64,000 bases of DNA, from assembly GCF_001039355.2 (NCBI RefSeq), contig NW_019773914.1:421245-485244 (forward strand), in the 5' to 3' direction. This DNA is from Lingula anatina (taxonomy: Eukaryota > Brachiopoda > Lingulata > Lingulida > Lingulidae). The notes beneath the pieces are model-generated. The model did not search any database. It was not told the origin of the DNA and saw only the letters and a program-made list of their open reading frames with translations. The position numbers and the translations under genes were made by a program. Shown piece by piece: positions 13,401 to 26,596 of the stretch; position 1 is the first letter of the stretch; every line of letters begins with the position of its first letter.

Positions 13401-16400
13401 GAGTACTTACGTCATTTGAGAGTCGGTGTCGTAGAGGTTTCTGAACATGTTGGTGTCTTGGGACTGGTCCAAGCTACTGTACATGGCAGGAAGGGTGCTG
13501 GGGACAGAAAATATAAATGATTTCATTTTTTAGGGTGTTGATTTGGATTAATAGGGGTGTCTGTATTTTTTAAAAATTTTATTACTAATATTTTTTGACA
13601 TCTTAAAGCCTAAACATTATTACTGTAACCCTCAATATAGGTGAAAAACAAAAGACCACAAGAAAGGAAAATATCTTTCATCTTCATTCATTAGTTCTAG
13701 CCAAAAATACCTGAAGGTTGAGGACCAAAAGGCATGCAGTGAGTGTTACTTTTACATAACAAAATTTTCACTTCACAAGAAATTTCAGCACTTTACCCTC
13801 AATCATCAAATACACAATATCCAATATCTTTTGAAAGAATATGATCCATACACCCATTTCAGATTTTAAGTTTCTTAAGATCTAAAGATAATTCTCAGAC
13901 AATGTTTACCTTTTCTCTCTGAGGATCTCCTTCTGGTGTTCTGTCAACAGCATCTTCTTCTTGGGCTCTGGAGGAATTACAACAAACTCCTGGGGGAGAA
14001 AATAAAGGAAATGTTTGTGAACTTTACACAATTAAATCATGAGTAAATTCAATGTGAAACATGAAGTAATGAGCATTTCCACGGCCAACTTAATAGTAGG
14101 CATTATCAATATTATTATTATAATTATAGAGGACATTTTTTGTTTTCAACATTTTTGATATTTCGGGATAAACAGTTATTCAAGGGGAAAGGAGTGATTG
14201 AAATTAAATTTAATCCCAGGACATCTGAATTTTTAAAATTATTTTTCTTTCAGTATTAGCATTATCCATGGCAAAGGTCCATGGCTCTACAGACTTGTCT
14301 AGTTGTACCATGTACTCACATCATCTCTCATGTTCTGGACAGGTACTTCCAGTTTCCTCCTCACTCTGGCGGGGGATTCTTTCTTCTCTGGGGTCTGGGG
14401 CTTTACTGGAGATTTAAAGGGGGACTCGGGTTTGTTCAGAAAACTTCCCCGCACCTTGTATGGTGATGGCATGCCAGGCATTGTGGGAAGGGGAGCAAGG
14501 GATTCTCCCTGGAGAGAAGAAACACTGTTATTAGATTTTTGTATAGTGGGAACAAATTAGCAATTTTTTCTTCCATTTTTCTTCTCTTTTTTTTTAATGT
14601 CATAATCCATTCTATTTTTGTTGCACCATCTGCCAATATGTTTGCCTATTCAGTAAAAACACCTCTGGCACTAAAAGGGCGCATTCCAACAGATTTTGGA
14701 TCCATCTATCCCCGTGGGGAGTCTCACAAGATTACGGTCAGATAATCCAGCTTAAATGTCCATCCCGCCTACTACAAGCTGTAAGGGGGTAATTAACTTT
14801 TGTGCCCGCTCGGCTGACAGCTATTTAGCGTGAACCCCCAGGGAGTTAGGTCGATCTAGTTGGATCTATCTTATCTCTGGGAATGGGGTCCAAGTCCCAA
14901 AAACCTGAACTTTGCGTGCCACTGTCTGATGGCATACGCCATGTTACCCACCTGTGTCATCTGGCTGACAGGCGTCTCCTCCAATACTGTAATCTCCACG
15001 CTGTCCCAGCCTGGTAACAATACTGATGTCTTCTCCTTCACCTTGGCCAGGATGGGTCTGAAAGCAGCAATATTGAAACAAAATGACGCATGGAAATTTT
15101 CTTCAATTAAACTGTGTCTCATTAAACATACCAAGTTCTATTACAACATTTTAATTCTTCCTTTTTACTGGAGGTTACTTTGTGAATAATCCAGTTCAAG
15201 AAAAAGTTGAATCTGTATGAAATGTCTTTTCAATTTAAAGAATATACTTTCAAATGGAAAGGGAAGTTTATAAAACCAAAAACATATCTTTCTGAATCAA
15301 TGACTGTTCAATCAACCAATTATACAAGAAATTAAGAAATCTATCAAGTTTACAGTAAAAAACATTAAGTATTTTTATATGCACTGCGCAGGGTTGTCTC
15401 TAATAACAAGAGTAGTCTGGTGATCATTCAGTGCCCAGACACCCACCCCAGGGAAGACCACCCTTCAGGATAACACAAAAACCAATGTTATAACTGCCTG
15501 ACTTGTCACAGAGAACACCCAACTCACCTCAGACTCTCAGGGTACTGCAGGGGGGCAGCACGAGCAAAGGTGGCGTTCCAAAACAAGACAGTCTGGTTCT
15601 TGATTCCTCGCCGCGAGTTCAGAAAGGTGACCTCCAATAATGGTGCTAGAGTGGACAGCAGGTGAGAATCGTAAGGCCCACTGTAGCGCCCCTGTACGCA
15701 ACCTGTGATGTCTGACCATAACTTCTCCAACTGTAGACGATAAAATATTTACAAGAAGTTAGTCTCAATGAATGAAGAGACTTAAACTGCCAATGGGCAA
15801 TAAACAAGTGGTATAACCTTAATAAAATTCTGTTTCATCCAGAAATTGGTCCCATTAACAATACCCTTAAACCTATGTTTTTTAAATAAGAACAATAAAC
15901 CATGGCATTCATACCAATCCCTTACCTTCTGCATAAACTGAGCATTGTACAGTTTGCAGCCCACTCTCTTCCCAGCATGCCTGTAGAACTCTGCCATGTG
16001 ACCAGCTAATCGACCAATCATATCAGGGATCATGGCAGACGTGGAGACATGGGTGAACAACATGGACAAGATGGCCACCAAGTTGTGCCCAGAGGTTGCT
16101 AGGGAGGGGTGACTTGCCTGAAGAAAAAACAATCATGTCAAATAAATTAATTTCTGTTAACCAGAAACTGTTTCCAGAAAAAGATGAAGCAACACAAATA
16201 CACAAGCATTCAATCTTACATACTTATTTTCAATACATCTGCTGGGTCATCTTTTGAGAGAAAGAAGTATCCAGAAACTCAAAGTGCTAACATCTTTTTC
16301 ATCTTCATATCCTTCCTTAATTTTCCTTTATACTAATTATTCTTACTGTAACAGTAACATCAAAATTTTTTTTTACTCCATGCTAAAATTTAAGTTCTCC

Positions 16401-19400
16401 TACAATTATTGCCAATGCTTATTGTCATCAACAATTACCAAAATCAATACATCTATGTTCTTTTTTTACACAGAAGCACATTCTAAAGAAAAAATTTACT
16501 GTTAACAAGAATAAGTCTAAAAATCATCTTCGGCACCAAAGAGGACCCACCAGTTGTCTGTGGGTGCTATCGGTCAGCCCGTGAAGTGTGGTGGTCAGAC
16601 GTCCAACCAGCTTGACCAGACTGTGGATATTCCCCAGGGGCTTGGGTTTCCTCTTCGGCCACTTGGATGGACTCACCGCCACTGGGAATATCAAAATTGT
16701 GGCATTATGATATACAGTCTCATGAAGCATAAAAAAGAATACATTTTTAAATTCTCAAAAAATTGGGGCCTTATTCCTATATCTATAAAACTTTTACGTA
16801 ATTTTGTAAACTAGATAATTATTACAAAATTTTGAATGTTATTTAATTGATCTCATCTACTGCAATTTAAAATGTTGTTTCCCAACATTTAACAAAAGAC
16901 TACAGTCTACATATTTCCTATGAATAAATATTTAGTTATAAACTTAATTTATTCAATCCAAATCTCAATTTTGAAACCAATATTCAATGTAAATTATTTC
17001 AAATCCTTCCCAACCCCACCCAAACTTACATGCGGCTCCAAAGTTCAAGACAGAGGTGAGCGAGGAGAAGTCCACGCAGTCCGTGATCACCTGACACAGG
17101 TGTGTCACTGCGTCCAGACATGGGGGAGTCTGAATAAGAAAAAAATGTAGAGTGGAGACGCTGATTCTAATATTAATATAATTTATAAACTTTCATGTTT
17201 TATACTGAACTGACCTTCTACTAGGAAGAGGACCTTATTCCATTATTTTATATATTTCATACATAATATACAGAGAAGGCCTTGCAGCGTAGGAAGTCCA
17301 GCACAGACACACACACACACCTTTAATGTACCAAATTTGACTGTTCTAGTCTCATTCAATGACAAAGAATACATATAACAGACTATGCTTATTATGGACC
17401 CAATCAGTATGTTAGACTTGAGGTGTATTCTATATATTCACTTTACTAATTGATTCCACGAATGTATCCTTATTCTTAAATTAATTTATTTTTCTCTCAC
17501 TTTTCTATACTTATGAAATTATTTGCTCCCCTCATACCTTCTACATTTAGTAACTGATTTCAATTTTGTCAAAAAAAAAACAAAAAAAAAAACCATCAAC
17601 TTACCATTTCATCTTCCATTATAATTACCAGCAGTTTATGGCAGAGTTCTTCACAGCAGACGTTGGCCTCAGCGTTGGTCACCAGCGCGGACAACCTGGC
17701 AAATCTCCTGTATAGGTCCTCCCAACTCTTTAACAGCGTCTTCATGGTCGGCTGGAAGGCAACAGGGCGAAACTTCAGAATTTTTAGGTACAAAGAGCTC
17801 CACCAAGCAAAACAATAATAAATATACTTTTAGAAATAGCAGAACCAGATTCAGTTGAAATATTAACAATTATTGCATATCCTTAAATTTTCATCAAATT
17901 TTTGAAGAATGTTTTGGTAGATCTTGTCCTCTCAAAACAGACATGGACAAAGCAAAGAAAAAAATTACCTTTGTTGTTAGCAGCCCTGGATAATTAGGCA
18001 ATTACTGGTCAAAAAGCTTAAAGACTGATCATAATATTCTGACATTTCTAATGGCAGAGAAGAATTCAGGGTATGCTGTAAGAGATCAAATTTGGCCTCC
18101 CCCCCCCCCCCCCCCCCCCCCAACTACATCTACACAAATTTCCCATATTTCAACATATTTTATCACACTTCCATTATTTCATCACCCAAAAGTAAAAAAT
18201 ATCTGGGCCCTAGCATGCAAAATATTTTTACAAAAGAAAGAGAAAGTGGGATTGCCCTTTAGAAGGCAAGGTCAGAATATCTTACCTGTGGGAGTTCCTT
18301 ATTAAACAGGTGTATCACAGGTAGAGTCAGGGCGGAGTACATACAACTGAAGTCATGTTCCAATGCATCACCCTGGTTCACCTCATTGGTCTGCAACGAA
18401 AATATGTCAACTTCAAGTTTAATTAAATTCTTGGCAGTAACATTGCTGCGTCAATTGCCCAGCTGTATGGGTTTACACAGCCAATAGATCTAAAGCATTT
18501 CTTGTGACATGGAGGGAACTTGTCAGATTCCTTAACGTACTTCTTTGACAGTCTACAAAAAAAAATTTTAAAATTTTAAAAAAAGATAACCATCAAAATG
18601 CTAATACCAATTAATCAGTTTTTCGTTTATTCAATTCTGTTGTTTTCTAACTCAAACAACCTTGAACTTGACCTCTGTGACCTTGACCTGACCTATTTCC
18701 TTCACAAACCTGTTGTATGTGATCCATGAGAGGGTGCACCACTGCACTCCACAGCCTCCACACTGTCTCAGGATTACTGATCTCATTGGCTGCTTTTTCC
18801 ACCAATCCCAGCACTGTCTGACAGAAACCCAGGACTGCCGTGGTGTTCGACATTCCTGCCTCCAGGAGAGAATGAGCGATTGTCATGAAACGCTCATCTT
18901 GGGAAAAGACGGCAACTTGGTCAGGGGTGAATAAGATCTCAAGAAGGAAGCCAGCTGGAGTGCCCTAAAATATAGTACCATGTATCATCAGAGTGTGTAC
19001 ATTACTTATCATACAATTAAACAATTAAAGCTCTCATCAGAAAAAAATAATTACATGCTGTTTTTAAGCCCATTTTCTTCATTTACATCCTTAATGCTGG
19101 CAGCAGTACTTCGCCTGTCCTCACACTAGGAAAAACTATGACATAGCCTGCTGTGATACTATTTCAAGCTGTTAAAACTTGCGATAGTAAAGATGAGGGG
19201 AAGAAATAGAGCAAGGAATGGATTAATGTGGCAAATGTGGGATGTATCCTCCAAAATCAAGTTAGCTTTACTAAAACTGGGTTTTACTGGTACAACTTTC
19301 AACAATTAATGGCCTTCCATGTTCAATAAATTACAGCTGTACAATTGTCCTATAAACACAAAGAGACCAAAAAAAAAAAAAAAAAACAAGAAAATCTTGT

Positions 19401-21024
19401 CTACACAATACACCAGTTGTGAAGTAACACCTCTGATTCAAAGTGCTGACACCTATTAATATGTTTTTAAATTTTACCTGCATGTCTATGGCATCCCCAA
19501 CATTATAGGCATGTGAACCTAGCACCTTGGACTGAAGACTTATCACAGCTTGGAAACATTTCTTTAAAGTAAAGAAACAAAACAACATGATTTTAATGTG
19601 ACCAAGAAGAACCCTTCCCATTATGTTAGAGCAAAGCCAAATCTACATATCAATTTCAATAACTAAAACTTGAGACAGGTCCAAAAGTATTTCTTATGCT
19701 CTAATTGACTAAAAAAAGACTTCAATATAGATTAAAGACCTATGTATTTATTACATTTTTAAACTTTTAGACTTTATATTGAATGAATCCACAAGGTTTG
19801 TAAAGAAATTTCAACAAAACTGATCAAATATTTTCCATCCTTTACAGTAATAGCCACTGACCAGCATGCTGTCCTTGTCCAGGCTTCCACTGATCACTAT
19901 GTGTCTGAAACTGGACAAGAAGTGGACAAAGATGTCCGTGTTGTCCTTCTTACTAGTGGTGTCCAGCATCATGTTAACATGGCTGACCAGTGACTGCCAG
20001 ATCTGGTGCAACAGAGAGTCTGCAACACAGATATAGGATGTGATGCTTCACATTTCAAGGTGCAAATACTGATACTCATGAAAACATTTGTGAAAGCTCA
20101 TTTCACTAGTTTATGGGTTGAAATGTGAGTTTTTAATTTGTTGTACCTGGGTGATTAACAAAAAGAGTTGAAATTTCCAGTTAAGATACTTTTAAGTTTT
20201 TTACAACATAAAGGTGTAATGGGCATTGCATAAGTACTTGGTACCACTGTACTGTTTAATGATTTGATATAGTCAGAAAAAGAATTTCACCAGCTGTACA
20301 TATGCTATGCACTAAGATGAGAGTAATTAACTTCAATATTTTGATGTTTTTTATGCATAACTTCATTCAATTTATTTTAAAAATTGAAATGAAATGTAGC
20401 ACCACCAAATGAAGAGTTATCCATTTGTGAAAAGTGAAAATCACCTTGAATCTTATTTCCTACTTCAATTATACAATCCCTGACAGCAGATATAAGAACA
20501 ACGCCATGTTTGACAAAGGATGATGGTCCTGGAATGACGTCCACTGATAACGGAGCTAAAAAGAGGAATATGTAGAATATATATAACATATAATATATAT
20601 ATATATATATTGCTCTTCTTTAAATCCAATGCATTGAAATAAAGCTGGACATGTTACTGAATATGCTTGATACGAGAGAGACAAAATCAAGACTCAAAGA
20701 TTGTGAACAAGAAAAAATTTCAAATACATGCACCACATACTCCACTTTATCCAACACTAACTATGAGAATACCAGTTGAATGTATTAAGATAATTAGCAA
20801 GCCATCTCATCATTTTTCTGCCCCCCCCTCCCCCCTCCCAAGAAGTAACCTGAACTCACTGAGGTGATAGTGGACACTGGCCAGTGAGCTGTCCTGTCCA
20901 GTTCTGTCCATCAACAGAGCCAAGACTTCAGCCCCAGTCATCTGTAAACTTTCAAAGACTGGACTGGTCCCACCACTGCCCTGGAGGCTTAACTTGGGAG
21001 TGACTGGACTGCTTAAACCTTGAG

Positions 21025-21055
<31 letters not shown>

Positions 21056-24000
21056 GTATTATATGATGGGTAAATCTTACAAAAAATCTCAAAATGCCTT
21101 TACACTTTTCCTAATTTTTAGGACATTAAATAATTTTAAACAATCATTTAGAAATAATACTCTGTATATGAAATCTAAAATCCAAAGATTGTAACCCCCC
21201 CAAAAAAAACAAAATTTCAAAATGGTTTTAAAAAGAGTGTAAACTTGTAGTGAAAACGAAGAAACAAATATATGTGTATTCAGTCTGGCATCAGCAGCTA
21301 CCCACCTATTCTGCTCTGTACCCCTGGGGAAGCCATCGTCCCTGGGAACCAACCCCCTCTACTGCTGGGGGTACCAGGGACACCACCCCTGGGGATTTCA
21401 CCACCCCCTGGGAAACAGAAGTGCAGCAGAGGGACACACACCTAGAACCACAGACAATGTTATAAATATGCTGACAGAAGAGAACCACAGGTGTACAGGT
21501 TCTGCTTCACCATGCTTTCATCTTTATAACACTAGGTGGCAACCCAGTCAACACAGTTTTTAATATGTGAGATGTACAAAAGCTGAGATAATGTTGACAA
21601 AGTGGTGATAATTTCAAGCAAATATGCCACAAGATTCTCCTTTGTTACACTCTATGCCTATCATGTTTTCTTAAATATTACTTCCAAATAAACAAGGCAA
21701 ATCCATGTCCAGACATATTTCTGAAATTAAAGAAAAGAAAAACTCCACAGACACAGGAGAAGAATATTAAAACTCAACACTGCTGTAGTAATCATCTTAT
21801 TAAAATGATGTCTTAAAGAGAAACTTACCTGGTCAAAATGAGCCGTAGCTTTACTCCCCAGTTTACAGATAAAATTCCACCAGCTCTGCAGCTTGACTGC
21901 CGCCAAAGCCTCCGTCTTAGCGTTGTTAACTCTGAACACCTGCATCACCAGCTTGATTCTCTTTGGGTCCCCTATGATGTCTGGAATTTAATGAGGTATT
22001 AATTTTTTTATACAATTTTTTCTTTTCTTTTTTGCAAATATATTGAAGATCATAAATGCATTTTGTGATTTTTTTTTGTATAAAAAATAATTATGAATAG
22101 TCATTTGTATTTCTTTACAACCATTTCTTATGTTTTCTAGTTGTTTCAAATGTGTAGAATTATTTAATAATATTTCAATTCTTATGTACTTTTCAATCTT
22201 CTAGTTTTATACTAAATCTGTCATAAATTCTATGGCACAATAATTGTATCAGGCTAATCACACTTATTGTCTATCTTAAATCTTGCACGCACATGCTTAT
22301 ACACATGCATGCAAACATGCACGCCCACAAAAACTTACTAGGATCTGAAGCAAAGTTCTCCACCAGGTGATCCCAGGCATGAAAGGCTGCCATCTTGGCC
22401 TCTGTTGACGAGGACTTGAAACCTGCCTCTATTACCGGTAACATCAGGTTAATGAAGGAGCCATGGTGAAGAACCTGTACAAGAGAGACATGGTGGGAGG
22501 TTATATGATTGTCTGTTATTTGACCGTCTATTTTCCATGAAATGCTACACTCCAAAATTGGTCTAAACTATACGACCAAAATTTCGACTTGGGGGACATT
22601 TCTATCTGTGAAAGGATGTTACTCAGACATCTGAAACTCAAGCCACTCGGAACCTTTACAGTAAAATATTGCACTATATGAGAGAATGAGGCAGAAATAT
22701 TGCTTGTTTTCAGGTGTTCCAAATTTGTGAGTAATACTATTTATTTGTAATTTTTTTTACCATATTTTTTTTTTCATTTTTATTTCTATAATAATCATTA
22801 TAATATGATATCACAAAGCACTTTACCCACCTTGCCAAGTAGCTGGACAAAATATGACCAGACCTTGAGGATAAAAACTTCATTCCTAGACGCCATCAGT
22901 TTCCTCATCTCAGGGACAATGTGCTGAATGAATAAACAAATGGATGAATGAATGCAAAATGACTGAATAAATCAATACTTAAGGTACAATTAATAAATTA
23001 ATTAATAATGAGATGATTATTTTTCAACTTACAACATCTACCAACATTTTATAATATATTATAGCAATAAAATCCAGGCTGTATTTAGTGATAGTGTTTT
23101 TCTGTATGTAGTGTTTTGAAGGCAGTGTCTGACATTAAAATAAAGGACATAGACTCTTTAGTCATTTTTTACCTTTCTTAGAAATTTCCATCCTATTTCC
23201 CTATAGATCTCTTTTTTTCTTCAGTATTATTTTGCACAATATGGATTCACAGAACATTAGGTCTATTTCTAATCGAAATGTATTACACTACTGTCACAAA
23301 AAGTCAAGCAACAAGATTACATAGAGGGTTAAAAACTTACAGCCTTTAAGTCGGGAATCAGTGTCTTTAAGATAGCTTCCTGATGCTGCATCATATACGA
23401 GAAGCCCATCTCCATGGCAACTAAGGCACGCTCGCGCACTTTCATGGCAGGATGCACGAGTAGGGGATACACGAGACAACACCAGCGCACCACGTGCTTT
23501 GACATGTTCATGGGAACTTGTTCTAACAGCCTGGAATGTTATGTGCTGTGCATTACGTATGAATTGAACAATCCAGAAAAGCAATAGTAGGTTGTCCGTT
23601 TCTATTTCATATTATCTTGACATCCCAAGGTACTGATAAAAACACAATTACACTCAACTTTAGAGACAATCAAAATGTTATTTGGAAATTGAATATCAAA
23701 TATTAACCCCATTCTCTAAACATAAGAATTTTTCAAATCTGTAAAATGTGTCCTGAGAAAGACATGTTAGAGTTATAGAGATACAAATTGCCAAACCTAT
23801 AATAAACATATATCTCAGACATGAGCCTGGATTTAACAAATTCCAATTGCTATGTGAAGAACACTTGTAGTGTCCCATCATAATTGAATTAACAATATCA
23901 CAATATCACCAAAACAATTAAAAAAAAAAAAAAATTCACCAAAACAGCCTGCTCTCAGGTCTTACCTCACAATGGCATTAATTGCCTCGTGTTCCACTGT

Positions 24001-25477
24001 GACAGACTGAAAGTCCTGTCCACCAAGAGCATGCTCCAGTCCACACAGGACAGTGTGAATCTGAAAGTAGATAATATTTTGTATCTTAAAACATCCTGAA
24101 AATGCACGAGGCACCAAGATATTTTTGATGACATATCAGAACTTCTGGCAAAATACAGTAGACTTTAGGTGGGATCTTTTTAAATGTTGACATTGACTGT
24201 TCCCTCCATTAGTTTCTTACATGTTCAGGGCTCCCCTTCTATCCCACACTATCTTTAGGAAAATCTTGTAAGTGACAAGCACTATAGTACACAAAATCTT
24301 CATCAAAAAGCTAAATATAAGTAAAAATTTGTAACCCATATGGTGTCAGCACTTTGTTTGTTTGTTTGTGCACAAGTCATCTAAAACAGTCCTTCACTAT
24401 ATTGGATACAATTTTCAAAATGTAGAGTTATTAAGAAGGAAAAGAAGTGAACACCATTTCAACCTTCAACTAATTATGAAAAATAATTATTTTCCCATTA
24501 CTATCCCCTCACCTCCTCAGCCACGACTTCCTGATGAAAGTTTTGTTTAGATAAACACCACAGAGCTCTGGTACACGTGCTTTTATCTGCAGACTTCAAC
24601 AACACGGCACACAGGTTCTTCAAGATAATGGAGCACTCTTGTTGAGAGAGGGAACTGAAATCAGGAAGTAAAACTCAAGGTTGAAGATGTTTTTGAGGTT
24701 TTTGAGGCTTCCGAGTTAACAAACTGGTCTTTTGCTGGTATTGCATTTCAACTGTCAAAGAAACTGATATGTTATGCTGTTACAGTGATATTACTGGTTG
24801 TATGTTACTGAAAAAATCTGGAAAACAGATCTGGATGTTATTTTTATTGTGCAAGATGAAGATAACAAAAAATATTGAGAGAAGAGATGTAACAATAAGG
24901 AAAATAACAAAAGGTATTGAGAGAAAAGAAGTGAAACACAAAATAAACCTTTTATAGGAGTATTTTGTAACCATTCAGATAGTTCTCCTACAATGAAATC
25001 GAAATTCTATTACTACAACTTACCCGACAATGACGTCATCATGTGAACAGAAGCCGAGGACCTGAAGTGCATTCTGGGATATCTCAATGTTACCATCCAT
25101 AATGTCCCTGGACAGACACTTGGCCATCTCCGCCACATGAGATGAGATCTCCTTCACAAACATGCCCATCTCATCTTGTCGCAGACGCCTGAAGTGGGAA
25201 ACAATTTATCATCACCATGACAGTAAATGGGAGTTTTTTCAGAACGCAAGTTGTCAATATTTTGCCTAAGCTACAGAAGTAAGTCAAGTGACATTTGTTC
25301 ATAGGATTTTAATTATTATTAACATTATTATTATATATTTATCTTTTAATGCAAAAATGCTTACTCCATGATGGTCAAGTAGGCGTCCACTCTGTCCTCC
25401 TGCCTGGCCACTTTGCTGTTGATGGTGGACAGCAGCTGCTCCAAGCCTCCACCCTCATCTAATATTGTCACCATCAT
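4781..25477 (-). CDS. RIF1: Telomere-associated protein RIF1, complete, 31 coding exons
   Basis: RIF1 is a nuclear scaffold that recruits protein phosphatase 1 to set replication timing and acts with 53BP1 in break repair (family knowledge). Coding exons in gene order: 25365-25477, 25024-25188, 24513-24654, 23966-24060, 23341-23530, 22831-22923, 22339-22474, 21829-21980, 21306-21441, 20860-21018, 20445-20555, 19862-20019, 19478-19561, 18710-18964, 18286-18390, 17605-17751, 17030-17129, 16551-16681, 15926-16117, 15528-15730, 14952-15057, 14320-14508, 13910-13989, 13411-13497, 9316-13054, 7279-7452, 6869-6937, 6339-6484, 5824-6071, 5404-5514, 4781-5154. Phases agree throughout, giving 8190 nt (2729 aa; human RIF1 is about 2470). 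The N-terminal HEAT-like region carries recognisable RIF1 blocks, for example TRALW, RLLEQVP and IKNQTVLFWNATFA. A disordered middle and a C-terminal PP1/DNA-binding module follow. The ATG at 25477 is preceded in the spliced frame by TAA. Confidence 0.93.
7629..8180. repeat. Tandem repeat in a RIF1 intron, period about 340-350 bp, running into the assembly gap
   Basis: 7629-7827 and 7966-8180 are close copies; both contain TTTCTTTCCTGTAAGTTTG and the run up to TTTTGATGCAA. The second copy has an extra (AAAT)n stretch. It stops exactly at the run of Ns, so further units are probably hidden in the gap. The repeat lies between the exons at 7279-7452 and 9316-13054. Confidence 0.75.
8181..8972. 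other. Assembly gap (792 Ns)
   Basis: The sequence is unknown. The phases of the flanking RIF1 exons (phase 0 on both sides) do not require a missing exon here, but they cannot exclude one of length divisible by three. Confidence 0.99.
9086..9173. repeat. GAC/GGC trinucleotide tract followed by a perfect palindrome
   Basis: Positions 9086-9130 are a GC-rich GACGGC/GACGAC tract in an AT-rich intron. Positions 9146-9173 form a perfect inverted repeat with 13-bp arms (ATGTACAGACACA) and a 2-nt loop. This is probably the end of a repeat element truncated by the assembly gap. Confidence 0.6.
9316..13054 (-). CDS. RIF1: RIF1 large central exon (disordered, Ser/Lys/Glu-rich)
   Basis: This 3739-nt exon encodes about residues 1110-2356. 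It is low complexity, with many SP, SQ and TQ sites as expected for CDK and ATM/ATR phosphorylation in RIF1 homologues. A canonical AT-hook core (KRKRGRPKKP) lies near 11140-11170, and a second GRP-type basic patch (RRKSGRPVKK) near 11930-11965. Two acidic patches share a D-D-x-[IV]-P-L pattern. Near its 3' end the exon encodes GILK (about residues 2334-2337), which fits the [GS]IL[RK] PP1-docking motif. The acceptor at 13055-13056 and the donor at 9314-9315 are canonical. Confidence 0.9.
14676..14893 (+). mobile_element. Foldback MITE family B, copy 1 (RIF1 intron)
   Basis: This copy shares near-identical sequence with 46203-46408 and, inverted, with 59657-59878. Diagnostic pieces are CCCCGTGGGGAGTCTCAC, CGCCTACTACAAGCTGTAAG and GAACCCCCAGGGAG. 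The ends carry CATTCC and GGGAATGGGGTC as terminal inverted repeats. It has no ORF and is non-autonomous. Confidence 0.8.
18098..18121. repeat. Poly-C tract in a RIF1 intron
   Basis: This is an uninterrupted cytosine run of about 24 nt. Such runs are prone to length error in sequencing and can form quadruplex structures on the opposite strand. It is not near a splice site. Confidence 0.9.
21027..21052. repeat. (AAT)n microsatellite in a RIF1 intron
   Basis: A trinucleotide AAT/ATA array directly follows (on the plus strand) the exon at 20860-21018, so it lies in the upstream intron next to that exon's acceptor. Confidence 0.85.
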
Positions 25478-25985
25478 ACTGACCTGAAGTGGACACGACA
25501 TATAGCACTGACCAATATTGTTCTATTGGGGGAGTTGCATGTTTAAAAAGAATTACAGTCTCAGCAACCCCACTCCATTTTCTCATTGTCAATTATAAAC
25601 GCATCAAAACCCATACTTAAAAAGATTCTGCAGATATTATTGACTTTGAGAGTTGTGACAAATGCACAAGTAAGCACTTCTCACTCTTCTCTGCAGATGT
25701 CAATTCTGTACATCAAAACAACTGTTACTGGTCTGGTTTCAATGGCTAATGTCACATACTATCTCATATATTCTTCTTTAATACAACACACTTTCTATCA
25801 TTTTGAGTATTTCGTCTACTTCGGACTGGATTGGACAAAAACAATGGACGGGCATGTTACAACATGGCTTCGCTAGTCATGCTATGCAAAGTTGTAAGGC
25901 TTAAAACTCTTCATTTCAACATTAAATTAATAGCGTCTTTTCTGGTAAGACAGCTTAAAGTATATAAAATAGCACTTGCTCTTAC

Positions 25986-26056
25986 CTGTTAATTTGTACA
26001 GAGAGATTGTTTACAAAATCATTTTGAGCTTGCAGCAAACACTGTACACACGCTGA
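25986..26056 (-). other. RIF1: RIF1 5' UTR exon (approximate 5' end)
   Basis: On the minus strand a strong donor (AACAG|gtaagag) sits at 25985-25986. The next acceptor, at 25484-25485, leads to the ATG at 25477. The exon has no in-frame ATG that would change the start. Its 5' end is a guess, placed just inside the E2F-like sites. Confidence 0.55.
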
Positions 26057-26596
26057 ATTTCGCGGGAAAACGTCACATCCCGCGTAGCAGGATGCTCGCT
26101 GATTGGATAAAATATCTAGGTCAGTTATTTTGGTCAACAGATATAGGTCATCAAGGTGAACATGTTTTGCTGAATTATAAACATATGAAAAGCCCTGATA
26201 ACGGAAAGGTATAGTATCGCAAAATAGAATTTTCTTGCTATGAGCTGTTAATGTGAAAAATCACGTGGCATTGCCATGCATTTTTGGGTGTGAAAGTTAG
26301 TAACCTTTACAGTAACATAAGGTTGGTAGGTAAGTAAATGAAAATAATTTTTGATAAGTTCAGTGTGCCTAAGCATCCAATTAAGCAAAATAAACATAAT
26401 GCACTCAGTAGTAATAATATGTGATATATTTTCAATGACACTAAGACCTCTTGTTAACATTGCCGATAGGGGAGTCAGTGCATTTTAAGCCGTAGCCACC
26501 TATCGAATAAAATCCGAACTACTGTGAAATCTAAAAATAGTAACTGGAGATTGCTTTCTGATTCGCTGTTAAAAATAGAATATCAACAGTGACAAC
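26057..26596. promoter_or_regulatory. Divergent RIF1 / Ubl-vWA promoter with E2F-type and CRE-type sites
   Basis: About 540 bp separate two head-to-head genes. TTTCGCGGGAAA at 26058-26069 is an E2F-type site. ACGTCA at 26070-26075 is a CRE half-site, and TCCCGCG lies at 26078-26084. They sit within tens of bases of the inferred RIF1 start. E2F control would fit S-phase expression of RIF1; this is an inference from motifs only. Confidence 0.5.
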